From Candidatus Omnitrophota bacterium (GTDB taxonomy: Bacteria; Hinthialibacterota; Hinthialibacteria; Hinthialibacterales; Hinthialibacteraceae): 35,605 nt of DNA. Where the stretch lies: assembly GCA_016934335.1 (NCBI GenBank), contig JAFGTC010000177.1, forward strand, positions 1 through 35,605, given 5' to 3'. The translations under genes and the position numbers were made by a program. Within the stretch, counting starts at the first letter, position 1. Each line of letters starts with the position of its first letter. Below are positions 22,182-32,529 of the stretch, piece after piece. The notes below the pieces were generated by a model. The model was not told where the DNA came from and ran no database searches. It saw only the letters and a program-made list of their open reading frames with translations.

Positions 22182-25079
22182 ATGCCCGTTTCTCGAGACG
22201 ATTCGTCGCCGAATTTAAATTCGCTGCTTCAAAAACTCCAAGAACACGGCGTCGATGTCTCGGCTCTATCTGACAGCGTTAAACAACGATTGCATATCCT
22301 GTCTGTTTATTCTCCGCGTTTGACCGAAATGGGGGCGGCGCGGCCGGATGTCATCATTCCGATCCTGAGGGATGATGTTTTAGAAAAAAACTATGCAAAA
22401 TCCGATCTCCGGCGAGACTTGGATTGGCGGCTTGAAGAGATGGAGGATGTGGAGGCGGCGATTCGCCGCTTCCATCGATCGCAACTCATTCGGATCGCGC
22501 TGCGCGATCTCTGCGATTTAGCCGACATCCAGGTGATCACCGAAGAACTTTCCGATTTAGCCGACCTGGTCATTGAATCTGTCTTTCATTTGCATTGGGA
22601 TTCGCTCGTGCGGCAATACGGCGAACCGCTCTCAGAAGAGAGTCGGGAAGCGTCCCGCATGGCCGTCATTTCATTGGGCAAACATGGGGGGCGCGAACTG
22701 AATTTCAGTTCAGACATCGATTTGATGTTCGTTTACAATCACCTGGGCGCAACGGCCGGCGCCGGAAGTCCCTCCATCGATAATGAATCTTTTTTTACCC
22801 AATTGGCGCAGAACATCTGCGATTCGCTGGGGAAATTCACGCCGGAAGGATTTTTATATCGGATTGACAACAGATTGCGTCCCGAAGGAGAAAAGGGGGC
22901 GCTAGCGGCGTCTTTAATGGCTGTTGAGATTTATTACCACACCTACGGGCAAAATTGGGAGCGGCAGATGCTTCTCAAAGCCCGGCCGGTCGCCGGCGAC
23001 CGGAAGGTTGGCAAGCAGTTCATTCAATTGATCAATCCGTTCACGTATCGGAAATATGTGGACGAAGTGGAAATCGCCGAAGTCCTGCGCGGCGTCGACG
23101 GCATGCGGGAAAAGACGCTGGCGAAGCTCGGATCGATGGAAAATCGATTCAATGACTTCAAGAACGGATACGGCGGAATTCGCGACGTCGAATTTTTCGT
23201 ACAAGCGGTTCAGATGTTGTACGGTGGCCAATATCCCGAGATTAAATTGGCGGGCACTTTGTTGTCGCTGCAGCGAATGCATGAAAGCCATCTTCTGCAT
23301 TCCAATGACTATCATACTTTATCGGACTCCTATCGATTTCTTCGGCGAATCGAGCATCGCCTCCAGATGGTCGCCGATCAGCAGGTTTATGAACTGCCGA
23401 AAGAGGAGGCCGGCCGGCGGCGGCTGGCCGAGAGTTTGGGATTTGAAAACTGGGCATCGTTCTATGGGCGATACAAAGACAGCGCCGAGCAAGTGCGTTC
23501 GATTTACAACGCCGTTTTTCATCGAGAGGAATGGCGGGATAATCTGGATTTTCTGATTGAGGAAGACGAGTACACGGAGGAAATCGGCGACTTGCTTCAA
23601 TTCTACGAATTCAACGATCCGAAGCGAGCCTATTTATTTTTGAAGGATTTAGGCAAATCGCCGGATTTGCATCTACAGCCTAAAACCAGCCGGCTTTACA
23701 AATCCATTCTGCCGCGCTTGTTGTTGAATTTGAAAAACAGCCCCGATCCTGATTTGGCGCTTTCCAATTTTGAAAAGTTGGTTTCCAGTTTTCGGGCGCG
23801 TTCGGCGCTTTATGAATCGTTGAGCATGCAGCCGACATTCATAGAACTGTTGGCGTCGGTTACGAGCAGCAGCAGTTTCCTCACGCGGCTGGTGCTGCGC
23901 GATCCTTCTTTAATGGAAAGTCTCGGGCGGAGCGGCTTTCTGGAAGAAAACGTGACTCTTTCTCTCTTGGAAAATCACCTGAGCATCATCCAGAAGGCTT
24001 ATCCAGCCGCTTCGCTCCGCGATCATCTGCTGCGGGTGCAGAACGCCGCGATGTTTCGCAGCGGCATCCGCTTCATATTAGGCCTCGTCAACGTCGAGCA
24101 GATGGGCGCCAACCTGGCGGAAATCGCCGATTTTATATTACAAAAAAGTCTTGCGCCGGTTAATGAGAGAGCGGCGGAGCGCCATCCGGCGTTTGCGCAG
24201 GCGTATGCGGAGGAAGCGGCGATCCTGGGCTTTGGGAAGTTGGGAGGGCGCGAATTCAATGTGGCGTCCGATTGCGATCTGGTGTTTCTTTATACGGATT
24301 CTCGAACGATGGACGGCGTTTCTTCCGAAGAATTTTACCCACGGTGGGCAAAGTATATGGTGCAATATTTAGAGGCCAAGACGCCGCTGGGCTTTCTTTA
24401 CCATCCCGATACCCGTCTTCGACCGCATGGCAGCAGCGGCCCCGAATCTTCCAGCATGCAGGGCTTCGCCGATTATTATCGGAATAGAGCGCAGTTCTGG
24501 GAGAAAATGGCCTTGTCGCGAGCCCGGTTTATCTGCGGGAATCCGCGCATCCAAGATTTCCTGCATGATTTGAAAGAAGAAATTCTTTTTTCCGCTCCCC
24601 CCGCTCTGGAAAACATCCGTTCGATTCTCGCCATGCGCCGAAAAATTGAGGATGAAAAGAAAAACGAGGAGATCAAAGCCGGGCCGGGCGGATTGGTCGA
24701 TGTGGAATTTATTGCGCAGGCGATTTTGCTGCGATTTGGATATGAACAGTCGACTCTCCGCTCTACTTCAACGTATGAGGTTTTACGCACAGCTTCTTCG
24801 TTGAACATTCTTCCGCGGAAGGACGCCGTCGCGCTGATCGATTCCTACACATTTTTGCGCGATGTAGAGAATCGGCTCCGGATTGTGGACAATGTTTCTC
24901 TGGATTCGCTGCCGGAGCGTGAAGAAGATTTAGAGAAGCTGACGAAGCGCTACGCGCAGCATCTCGATGTGGGGGCCAGTACGACCGAATCTTTTCTGGA
25001 ATCCATCGAAAATCACACGAAGAATGTTCGTGCGGTATTCAATCGATTTTTCGAGCAAATCATGAAAAATATGGAATGA
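22182..25079 (+). CDS. glnE: Bifunctional glutamine synthetase adenylyltransferase/deadenylase GlnE
   Basis: 965 residues, normal family length (about 950). Two homologous nucleotidyltransferase halves are visible. The N-terminal deadenylase half has SLGKHGGRELNFSSDIDL (about 164-181) and RLRPEGEKG. The C-terminal adenylylating half has GFGKLGGREFNVASDCDL (about 682-699) and RLRPHGSSG. Both keep the metal-binding Asp-x-Asp, so both activities are expected. The enzyme tunes glutamine synthetase to nitrogen status, normally under PII control; no glnA or glnB is in the window. It starts 35 bp after thiE with no clear terminator between, so some read-through from the thi promoter is possible. Ribosome-binding site is weak. 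Confidence 0.96.
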   Translation: MPVSRDDSSPNLNSLLQKLQEHGVDVSALSDSVKQRLHILSVYSPRLTEMGAARPDVIIPILRDDVLEKNYAKSDLRRDLDWRLEEMEDVEAAIRRFHRSQLIRIALRDLCDLADIQVITEELSDLADLVIESVFHLHWDSLVRQYGEPLSEESREASRMAVISLGKHGGRELNFSSDIDLMFVYNHLGATAGAGSPSIDNESFFTQLAQNICDSLGKFTPEGFLYRIDNRLRPEGEKGALAASLMAVEIYYHTYGQNWERQMLLKARPVAGDRKVGKQFIQLINPFTYRKYVDEVEIAEVLRGVDGMREKTLAKLGSMENRFNDFKNGYGGIRDVEFFVQAVQMLYGGQYPEIKLAGTLLSLQRMHESHLLHSNDYHTLSDSYRFLRRIEHRLQMVADQQVYELPKEEAGRRRLAESLGFENWASFYGRYKDSAEQVRSIYNAVFHREEWRDNLDFLIEEDEYTEEIGDLLQFYEFNDPKRAYLFLKDLGKSPDLHLQPKTSRLYKSILPRLLLNLKNSPDPDLALSNFEKLVSSFRARSALYESLSMQPTFIELLASVTSSSSFLTRLVLRDPSLMESLGRSGFLEENVTLSLLENHLSIIQKAYPAASLRDHLLRVQNAAMFRSGIRFILGLVNVEQMGANLAEIADFILQKSLAPVNERAAERHPAFAQAYAEEAAILGFGKLGGREFNVASDCDLVFLYTDSRTMDGVSSEEFYPRWAKYMVQYLEAKTPLGFLYHPDTRLRPHGSSGPESSSMQGFADYYRNRAQFWEKMALSRARFICGNPRIQDFLHDLKEEILFSAPPALENIRSILAMRRKIEDEKKNEEIKAGPGGLVDVEFIAQAILLRFGYEQSTLRSTSTYEVLRTASSLNILPRKDAVALIDSYTFLRDVENRLRIVDNVSLDSLPEREEDLEKLTKRYAQHLDVGASTTESFLESIENHTKNVRAVFNRFFEQIMKNME

Positions 25080-25462
25080 ATTCATAGAGTTCACTTGTAT
25101 ATCCCGCCGGAAATGCCGGAAGGCGCGTTTCTTGAAATTTACGCTGGATTGAAAATTGGATAGTAAATTGGATTGTAAATATCAGGCATGAATTGTGGAA
25201 ACTCGATTCATGAGATACCGAATTAAGAGCATTTAAAGTGATTATACTTAGATTACTTATTGATATATTCCTGTTATATTTATTGTTTTCAGGTACTTAT
25301 GAATGGACGGATTGATATAAAGTCAATTTGGTCTAATCGTTGCTTAAATAGAGGTATGAATGCGCTCCCCATCTTTTCTTCGAATTGACGTTTGCGTTAC
25401 TTTCAGAGAATAGACGGAGTTGAATGGAGTATTTTGGATCGAGTTTTCGAGGTGCATGACTT
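25080..25462. other. Intergenic region upstream of the T2SS operon
   Basis: 383 bp, AT-rich, no gene seen. It holds a 12-bp tandem repeat at 25155-25178 and a -10-like TATACT at 25243-25248 without a good -35. No convincing glnE terminator was found. The gsp operon promoter is presumably here but cannot be fixed from sequence. Confidence 0.6.
25155..25178. repeat. Tandem 12-bp repeat upstream of gspE
   Basis: ATTGGATAGTAA and ATTGGATTGTAA sit head to tail with one mismatch, preceded by a partial third copy (TGGATTGAAA). Possible regulator site or slippage product. Confidence 0.45.
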
Positions 25463-27166
<1,704 letters not shown>

Positions 27167-27208
27167 GGGATCGTATGTTTTGTTGAAGAAGCGCGGGATT
27201 GAACGATA

Positions 27209-28426
27209 ATGCAATTTCACTATAAAGCCAAGAAACTGAGCGGCGAAGTGATTGAAGGCGTCCTCGAGGCCGACAATCGCAAACTGGTCGTCCATAAATT
27301 GCAGCAGATGCGCGTCTTCCCGATCTCGATCAAAGAGAAGGGCGGCGGGCAGGGGCTGAGCGCGGAAATTTCGTTGACGTCCCTCCGGCGCGTTTCCAAA
27401 AAAGACGTGACGACATTCAGCCGTCAAATGAGCGATTTGCTGCGCGCCGGGTTGCCGTTAGTGCGTTCGCTGCAGGTCATTTCTCAGCAAACTTCCAATC
27501 CTCGCATGGTGGAAATCATCCGATCCTTGTCCAGCGACGTGGAGGGAGGCATGTCGTTTTCGGATGCGCTGGCCAAGCATCCCAAAAATTTCAGTTCGCT
27601 TTACAGCAGCATGACGAAGGCCGGCGAAACGGGCGGCAACCTGGATCAGGTTATGGAGCGGCTGGCGGCTTTTTTGGAGGCGGAGCAGGAAAATCGCGGC
27701 AAGATCATATCCGCCTTGACCTATCCGGCCTTCATGATTGTTGTTTGCGTCGTGGTCGTCATTGTATTGCTGACGGTCGTCGTGCCTAATTTTATGGTGA
27801 TGTTTGAAGAGAGCGACATCGAACTTCCAGTCACGACTCAGATTCTTCTGGGCTTCACGCATTTTCTTAAAATGGCCTGGTGGGCGATTATCGGCGGAGT
27901 CGGCGGGGGGATATTTTTACTCTATAACTTTATCAAAAGCGAATCGGGGAGTTTAATGTTTGATAAGTTGAAACTCCAGATTCCCATTATCGGCGAATTT
28001 ATCCGGAAAAGGGAAATTTCCAAGTTTGCGCGCACCTTGGGCACTCTGTTGGCGAACGGCGTACAAATCTTGAAATCGCTTTCCATCACGGAATCGGTCA
28101 TTTCCAATCAAGTCTTAAAGAAGGACATCGAACAATTTCAAGAAGACATCAAGGAAGGCGAGAGGCTCTCGACGCGCATGTCGGAGAGCGACCTTTTTCC
28201 TCCGGTGGCCGTGAATATGGTGAGCGTCGGCGAGGAAACCGGAAATTTGGAAACGACTTTGCAGCGCGTGGCGGACACTTTCGACAAGGAAACCGACCGC
28301 CTTCTTAAAACTATGATGACACTGATTGAACCGATGATGATTGTGTTGATGGCGGTGGTCGTCGGTTTTGTCGTCTTCGCCATGATTATGCCGATCTTTC
28401 AGATCAGCAATTCCATTGGACAATAA
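27209..28426 (+). CDS. gspF: T2SS inner-membrane platform protein GspF
   Basis: 405 residues, family length. Two T2SSF domains (about 70-195 and 270-400) and three membrane segments: near 170-195 (FMIVVCVVVVIVLLTVVV), 223-243 (WWAIIGGVGGGIFLLYNF) and 376-398 (IVLMAVVVGFVVFAMIM). The N-terminal MQFHYKAKKLSGEVIEG is typical of GspF/PilC. It is the polytopic platform around which pseudopilins are assembled. It begins 42 bp after gspE; the ribosome-binding site is weak. Confidence 0.95.
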   Translation: MQFHYKAKKLSGEVIEGVLEADNRKLVVHKLQQMRVFPISIKEKGGGQGLSAEISLTSLRRVSKKDVTTFSRQMSDLLRAGLPLVRSLQVISQQTSNPRMVEIIRSLSSDVEGGMSFSDALAKHPKNFSSLYSSMTKAGETGGNLDQVMERLAAFLEAEQENRGKIISALTYPAFMIVVCVVVVIVLLTVVVPNFMVMFEESDIELPVTTQILLGFTHFLKMAWWAIIGGVGGGIFLLYNFIKSESGSLMFDKLKLQIPIIGEFIRKREISKFARTLGTLLANGVQILKSLSITESVISNQVLKKDIEQFQEDIKEGERLSTRMSESDLFPPVAVNMVSVGEETGNLETTLQRVADTFDKETDRLLKTMMTLIEPMMIVLMAVVVGFVVFAMIMPIFQISNSIGQ

Positions 28427-28497
28427 GCCTGCTGTCCAGGCTTCATTGTATAAAGAAACGTTTTACCAAAGAGGAGAAGAAGATAAGGAGGACAACG

Positions 28498-28920
28498 ATG
28501 AATAACAAACGAACCGAAAAAGCCTTCACGCTGGTTGAATTGCTGCTGGTGGTTACGATTCTGGGCATTCTGGCCGGCGCCGTCATGGTCAACTTCAGCG
28601 GGCGCACCAATGAAGCCAAGATCACGCGAGCGAGGCAGGATATTCAAAACATCGGAATGGCTTTGAGCATGTATGAGATCCAGATCGGCTCGTATCCGAC
28701 CAGCGACCAGGGATTGGACGCTTTGGTGAACGATCCGGGCGTCGAAGGATGGACCAAGCCCTTCACGCAGCAAAAAACGTTCAAAGATCCCTGGGGATTC
28801 GAATATCGATACTCGAGCCCCGGCGACCGCTCCGGCATGGATTACGATTTGTATTCGGTCGGTCCGGATGGACAAGACGGATCCGATGACGACATCGGCA
28901 ACTGGGAAGATGAGGAATAA
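28498..28920 (+). CDS. gspG: Major pseudopilin GspG
   Basis: 140 residues, typical size. Short leader MNNKRTEKA, then ^FTLVELLLVVTILGILAG, and the GspG C-terminal signature (SYPTSDQGLDALV, DPWGFEYRY, GPDGQDGSDDDIGNW) that builds the calcium site of the major pseudopilin. The residue before the cleavage site is Ala, not the usual Gly. It forms the pseudopilus that pushes substrates through the secretin. A strong AAGGAGG lies 6 nt before the ATG, fitting high expression. A long hairpin follows 12 nt after the stop codon. Confidence 0.96.
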   Translation: MNNKRTEKAFTLVELLLVVTILGILAGAVMVNFSGRTNEAKITRARQDIQNIGMALSMYEIQIGSYPTSDQGLDALVNDPGVEGWTKPFTQQKTFKDPWGFEYRYSSPGDRSGMDYDLYSVGPDGQDGSDDDIGNWEDEE

Positions 28921-28931
28921 TCTCGCAATTC

Positions 28932-28983
28932 GGGGACGGCTGGTTGTTTGCGGGATCGCTCCATGAACAACCAGCTAGTCCCT
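28932..28983 (+). other. Long intercistronic hairpin between gspG and gspH
   Basis: GCTGGTTGTT (28939-28948) pairs perfectly with AACAACCAGC (28966-28975). After a 1x2 internal loop GGGAC (28933-28937) pairs with GTCCC (28978-28982), giving 15 bp plus a terminal G-T pair around a 17-nt loop. No T-run follows. Likely an mRNA stabiliser or processing element rather than a terminator (inference). Confidence 0.65.
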
Positions 28984-29028
28984 TGGACGGAGATTCTATT
29001 GAGGCATAACGGACGGCGAGCGGAGAAA

Positions 29029-29655
29029 ATGAGGAAGCAAAGCGCTTTTACGCTGATTGAATTGACGCTGGCGATTTTATTGCTGGCGATTATGACGGCG
29101 GTCGGCGTACCGAGTTTTCGATCGCTTTATGAATATTCAGAGATGAAGCGCGTGACGTCCGACTTTACCGGCGCGCTGCGCTATGCCCAGCAGCGCGCCA
29201 TTCAGGAGCGCAATCCCGTTCGCGTGGTCGTCGATGTGGATGAGAACACGTATCGAGTGCCTGTGGAAGAGCCGGAGAAGCGCCGTCATTATGTGACGCG
29301 CCGGAAGCATCGCAGCGCCAGCAGCCGACGCTCCGACAATCGAAAAAACAAAAAAGTCAACGAAATCAATGAAATATTCGGATTTTTGCCGAAAGGATTC
29401 GTATTTGAATTCGTTTACAAAGTCGCTCAAGACGATGAAATCCGCCGGGGAGAGGGAGAAATCTATTTTTATCCCGACGGCTCGGCCGATCAAACGTTTG
29501 TCACGATTCTTTGGCTGGCGAAAAAGCGCGAAGAGGAAAGGCGGTTGTTCATGAAAATATCGCCGGCGACGGGATTTATCTCCAGCATGGAAGGTTCGAC
29601 GCAGCAGCAAGGCTCGGACTTTTATAAGGGATATTATGATGAATGGCGCCGCTAG
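29029..29655 (+). CDS. gspH: Minor pseudopilin GspH
   Basis: 208 residues from the ATG that gives leader MRKQSA^FTLIELTLAILLLAIMTAVGVP; GGAG lies only 3 nt before it. Upstream in-frame ATGs would bury the leader and run through the hairpin. Ala stands at position -1. The body starts with RVTSDFTGALRYAQQRAIQERNPV, typical of GspH/FimT. A strongly basic insertion (about 87-120, with RRKHRSASSRR and RKNKK) is not usual for the family. Part of the minor pseudopilin set that primes the pseudopilus. Overlaps gspI by 20 bp. Confidence 0.85.
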   Translation: MRKQSAFTLIELTLAILLLAIMTAVGVPSFRSLYEYSEMKRVTSDFTGALRYAQQRAIQERNPVRVVVDVDENTYRVPVEEPEKRRHYVTRRKHRSASSRRSDNRKNKKVNEINEIFGFLPKGFVFEFVYKVAQDDEIRRGEGEIYFYPDGSADQTFVTILWLAKKREEERRLFMKISPATGFISSMEGSTQQQGSDFYKGYYDEWRR

Positions 29656-30238
29656 CCTCTCTTCGTCGATTCCCATGCTTTTCTCGAAGTCGCCGCGCGT
29701 CCGGCGCGGCGATTCGGGGTACATCCTGATCGAAGTCCTGGTCGCCATGACGATCTTCGCCATTACGGGCGGCGTCTTGATCCATTCGTTGATGAATGCA
29801 TTTGAAGCGACTCGAACGCTGCGGGATATGACCAAGGCTTTGTATCTGACAAAAGTGATGCTTCATGATCTCGAAATAAGGTATACGCGGCGCGCCGACG
29901 TTCAACTCGGAGAATTCGAAGGAAATTATCCGTATCCGGGATCTTACAAATTTCGTTGGTACGCCGACATTGAATACGATCGCGACAAGGACGCTTATAT
30001 CATATCCGTTCGCACCAAATGGGAGGACGATCAATCTTCCCGCCGGCGCCGCGGGAGATGGCAGGGTAGGGATTCGGGGGGCGTCATGTTGAAAACGATG
30101 GTGTTGACGGCTCGCTATAACGAGGAGTTGGTGCTTGGTTTTGGGGGAGAGCCCAATATCGGCCGCCGTGGAGAAGATCGTTCTCAGGGGCGGCAAGGCG
30201 GGCAGCGAGGGGGACAGCGAGGAGGTCGAAGTCGATGA
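29636..30238 (+). CDS. gspI: Minor pseudopilin GspI
   Basis: 200 residues. The leader is long (28 residues) and ends RRGDSG^YILIEVLVAMTIFAITGG, a proper GspI-type cleavage site. The short globular region has KALYLTKVMLHDLEIRY. Two features are unusual: an Arg-rich stretch SSRRRRGRWQGR and a C-terminal Arg/Gly/Gln-rich tail (GRQGGQRGGQRGGRSR), which make the protein longer than typical GspI (about 120-130). Two adjacent ATGs are possible (29636, 29639), both served by AAGGG. The start overlaps gspH and the stop overlaps the ATG of gspJ. Confidence 0.88.
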   Translation: MMNGAASLSSSIPMLFSKSPRVRRGDSGYILIEVLVAMTIFAITGGVLIHSLMNAFEATRTLRDMTKALYLTKVMLHDLEIRYTRRADVQLGEFEGNYPYPGSYKFRWYADIEYDRDKDAYIISVRTKWEDDQSSRRRRGRWQGRDSGGVMLKTMVLTARYNEELVLGFGGEPNIGRRGEDRSQGRQGGQRGGQRGGRSR

Positions 30239-31218
30239 ACTATCCTTCTCGTAATAAAGGATTTACGCTCATTGAATTAATATTGGGCATGACCTTGGTG
30301 GCTCTGGCTATGGGCAGCGTGTTCGCCACCATGCAGATCGGGATGGATGCGTATCGCCAAGGCCGGCAAACGATGGAATTGTATCAATCGGGGCGCATCG
30401 CCCTGCAGAAGATATCCGAAGAATTGCGCCTGGCCTTGTCGCCTTATTCGTTCTGGCAGCCTCGGGATCAATACAAGCAGTTGTCGAGAGAAGAGGTCTT
30501 TATGACTTTCAACGGCATTCCCATCGAAGAGGAGGATCCCGGAGCGATTCGGTTCACCGGAGATGCGCATTCAGTGACTTACGTGCGGAAAGTGTATCAT
30601 CTGGATCGATATCCGCCCTTCGATTTACAGGAATGCTTGATTCATGCGGAGGAGGGGCGATTGATTTTGACGGTGATGCGATCCCTTTTGGAAATCAAGC
30701 AGGCGTCTTGGTTTTATCAGCATATTTTTCAAGTTAATTTGAACGGCATCGTCATCCCCGAAATGGGCGGCCGGGTGCGAATCCGCGCGCAGGGTGAGTT
30801 CGGCGAGCCTCCTCTGGAAGAATGGCTCATGCAGATGGGCGATGTGGGGCGGGTTGACTATAGTTATGTGATTGCGGAAGGCATACAAGAAATTGCTTTT
30901 CGATACGGCGAAGATGGAGGTTGGAAGACGTCGTGGGATTCGCAGGAGCTCGAAACCATCCATCATGTCTCTCCGCAAAGCCCCAACTATACCGCCGGCG
31001 ATACGGAAATCCTGGAAAAAGGGCCGCCGCTGGTAGTCGAGATTACGCTGATTTTAGGCAACGGCGATATGTTGATCACGGCGACCGATATCCCCGCTGG
31101 AAATATGCGCGCGGACCTGTCAGGTCCCGGCGGACAACCGGCGCCGATTACGCCGCCGCCGGCGTCGAATTTAACGCCGCAGACGCCCATGAATGAAACT
31201 CCCGCGGCCGTTCCCTGA
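30235..31218 (+). CDS. gspJ: Minor pseudopilin GspJ
   Basis: 327 residues. Leader MNYPSRNKG^FTLIELILGMTLVALAMGSVFATM, then the GspJ-like region MELYQSGRIALQKISEELRL. Longer than typical GspJ (about 200). It ends in a Pro-rich tail (PAPITPPPASNLTPQTP). GGAGG lies before the ATG, which overlaps the gspI stop (ATGA), so the two are translationally coupled. It forms the pseudopilus tip with GspI and GspK. Confidence 0.88.
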   Translation: MNYPSRNKGFTLIELILGMTLVALAMGSVFATMQIGMDAYRQGRQTMELYQSGRIALQKISEELRLALSPYSFWQPRDQYKQLSREEVFMTFNGIPIEEEDPGAIRFTGDAHSVTYVRKVYHLDRYPPFDLQECLIHAEEGRLILTVMRSLLEIKQASWFYQHIFQVNLNGIVIPEMGGRVRIRAQGEFGEPPLEEWLMQMGDVGRVDYSYVIAEGIQEIAFRYGEDGGWKTSWDSQELETIHHVSPQSPNYTAGDTEILEKGPPLVVEITLILGNGDMLITATDIPAGNMRADLSGPGGQPAPITPPPASNLTPQTPMNETPAAVP

Positions 31219-31236
31219 TGATGGCCGGAGAATAAG

Positions 31237-32502
31237 ATGACGAAGCATAAAAAAGAAGCAGGCATTGTTCTTATCATTACCTTGTGGGTAATCGTCGTCC
31301 TGGCGTCGGTTTCAACCGCCTTTATTCGGCAAGTTCAGTTGGAAGCGAAGATGGTGGGATTTCAAAGGGATATCACGATTGTGGATTCGGTGGCCAAAGC
31401 GGGGCTGCGCCAAGCGTTGGTGCTCCTCAGAGAAGATAAGATCAAAGACAGCGGCGAAGACGTGGAAGAGCGCGTTACCACATTTTTAGATGACGATAAT
31501 TTTATGTACGACGGAGGAACGGAGGCCTGGGCGTCCAACGATGAACTATACGTTGACGTCCCCTTTTACGAGTTTGGCGATAAAGTCGCCTATTATTATG
31601 TTGAAGTCGAAGATGAAGCGGCTAAGTTTCCCATCAATAATTCGCAGGCGACCTTGGAAATGGTCCAACACTTGTTGGAGTTATCCGGCGTCAGCGAGCG
31701 CGATTCGGAGACCTTGGCCGCAGCTATCATCGATTGGCGCGATGCAGACGACATACCCGCTACGCTGGAGTCAGGCGGAGACGGCGACGAATATTCCACC
31801 TATAATTCGGGCCGGCAAAGAAGCGGCCGGCGCGGCGGGGGCGAAATTCCAGAAATCGCCTTGAAGAACGCTCCCATTCAGTCGATCGATGAATTTCTTC
31901 TTATCCCGGGCATGACGCCGGACATTGTTTTTGGAACCGCAGATCCCGACGAAAATCGTTCGGGACGCTATCGGCGAAAGCGCATGCGAAAAGGCGAATA
32001 TTTGGGATTGTCGAATCTCGTAACCGTTTATGAGAAAAAAATCAATTTGAATACGGTGAAATTGGAAGTGTTGGAGTCGCTGCTCTACCCCATCCTGGGG
32101 ACGGATGCGGAAAATCTTGCGCAGGATTGGGTGGAATACCGGGACGGGCGCGACAACCAAACCTATACGGATGACGATCAGGTTTTGAAAACCCTCGATA
32201 ACAGCGATATGGACGATGTCCACTGGAGCGAGGTGGATGGATTCACCGAAGACGTCATGAAAGCCTTGAATCCCTTGGCGGGCATCGTATCCGACATTTT
32301 TGTGATAACCTGCATGGCGGAATTTGAAGGACTCGAAAAAGGCTACCGCGCAGTCGTCGAACGGACGTTCACGCCATGGGATCAAATGCCCATTTTCGGG
32401 ATTGACACCATGGAAGTAGAAGATTTAGAACAGGTCAAATTGCAAGTGCGCTTGTTTGAACCCATTTATGAGGTTGAGGACAAGATCAATCAAATGATTT
32501 AA
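31237..32502 (+). CDS. gspK: Minor pseudopilin GspK
   Basis: 421 residues. Leader MTKHKKEAG^IVLIITLWVIVVLASVSTAF lacks glutamate at +5, as is usual for GspK, the pseudopilus cap. Conserved T2SSK features follow: FPINNSQ, AAAIIDWRDADD, SIDEFLLIPGM and KINLNTVKLEVLESL. A short basic Gly/Arg stretch (RQRSGRRGGG) interrupts the middle. GGAG before the ATG. It sits 18 bp after gspJ. Confidence 0.93.
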   Translation: MTKHKKEAGIVLIITLWVIVVLASVSTAFIRQVQLEAKMVGFQRDITIVDSVAKAGLRQALVLLREDKIKDSGEDVEERVTTFLDDDNFMYDGGTEAWASNDELYVDVPFYEFGDKVAYYYVEVEDEAAKFPINNSQATLEMVQHLLELSGVSERDSETLAAAIIDWRDADDIPATLESGGDGDEYSTYNSGRQRSGRRGGGEIPEIALKNAPIQSIDEFLLIPGMTPDIVFGTADPDENRSGRYRRKRMRKGEYLGLSNLVTVYEKKINLNTVKLEVLESLLYPILGTDAENLAQDWVEYRDGRDNQTYTDDDQVLKTLDNSDMDDVHWSEVDGFTEDVMKALNPLAGIVSDIFVITCMAEFEGLEKGYRAVVERTFTPWDQMPIFGIDTMEVEDLEQVKLQVRLFEPIYEVEDKINQMI

Positions 32503-32529
32503 CCCGACAAATTCGGGCGCGAGTGAAAT

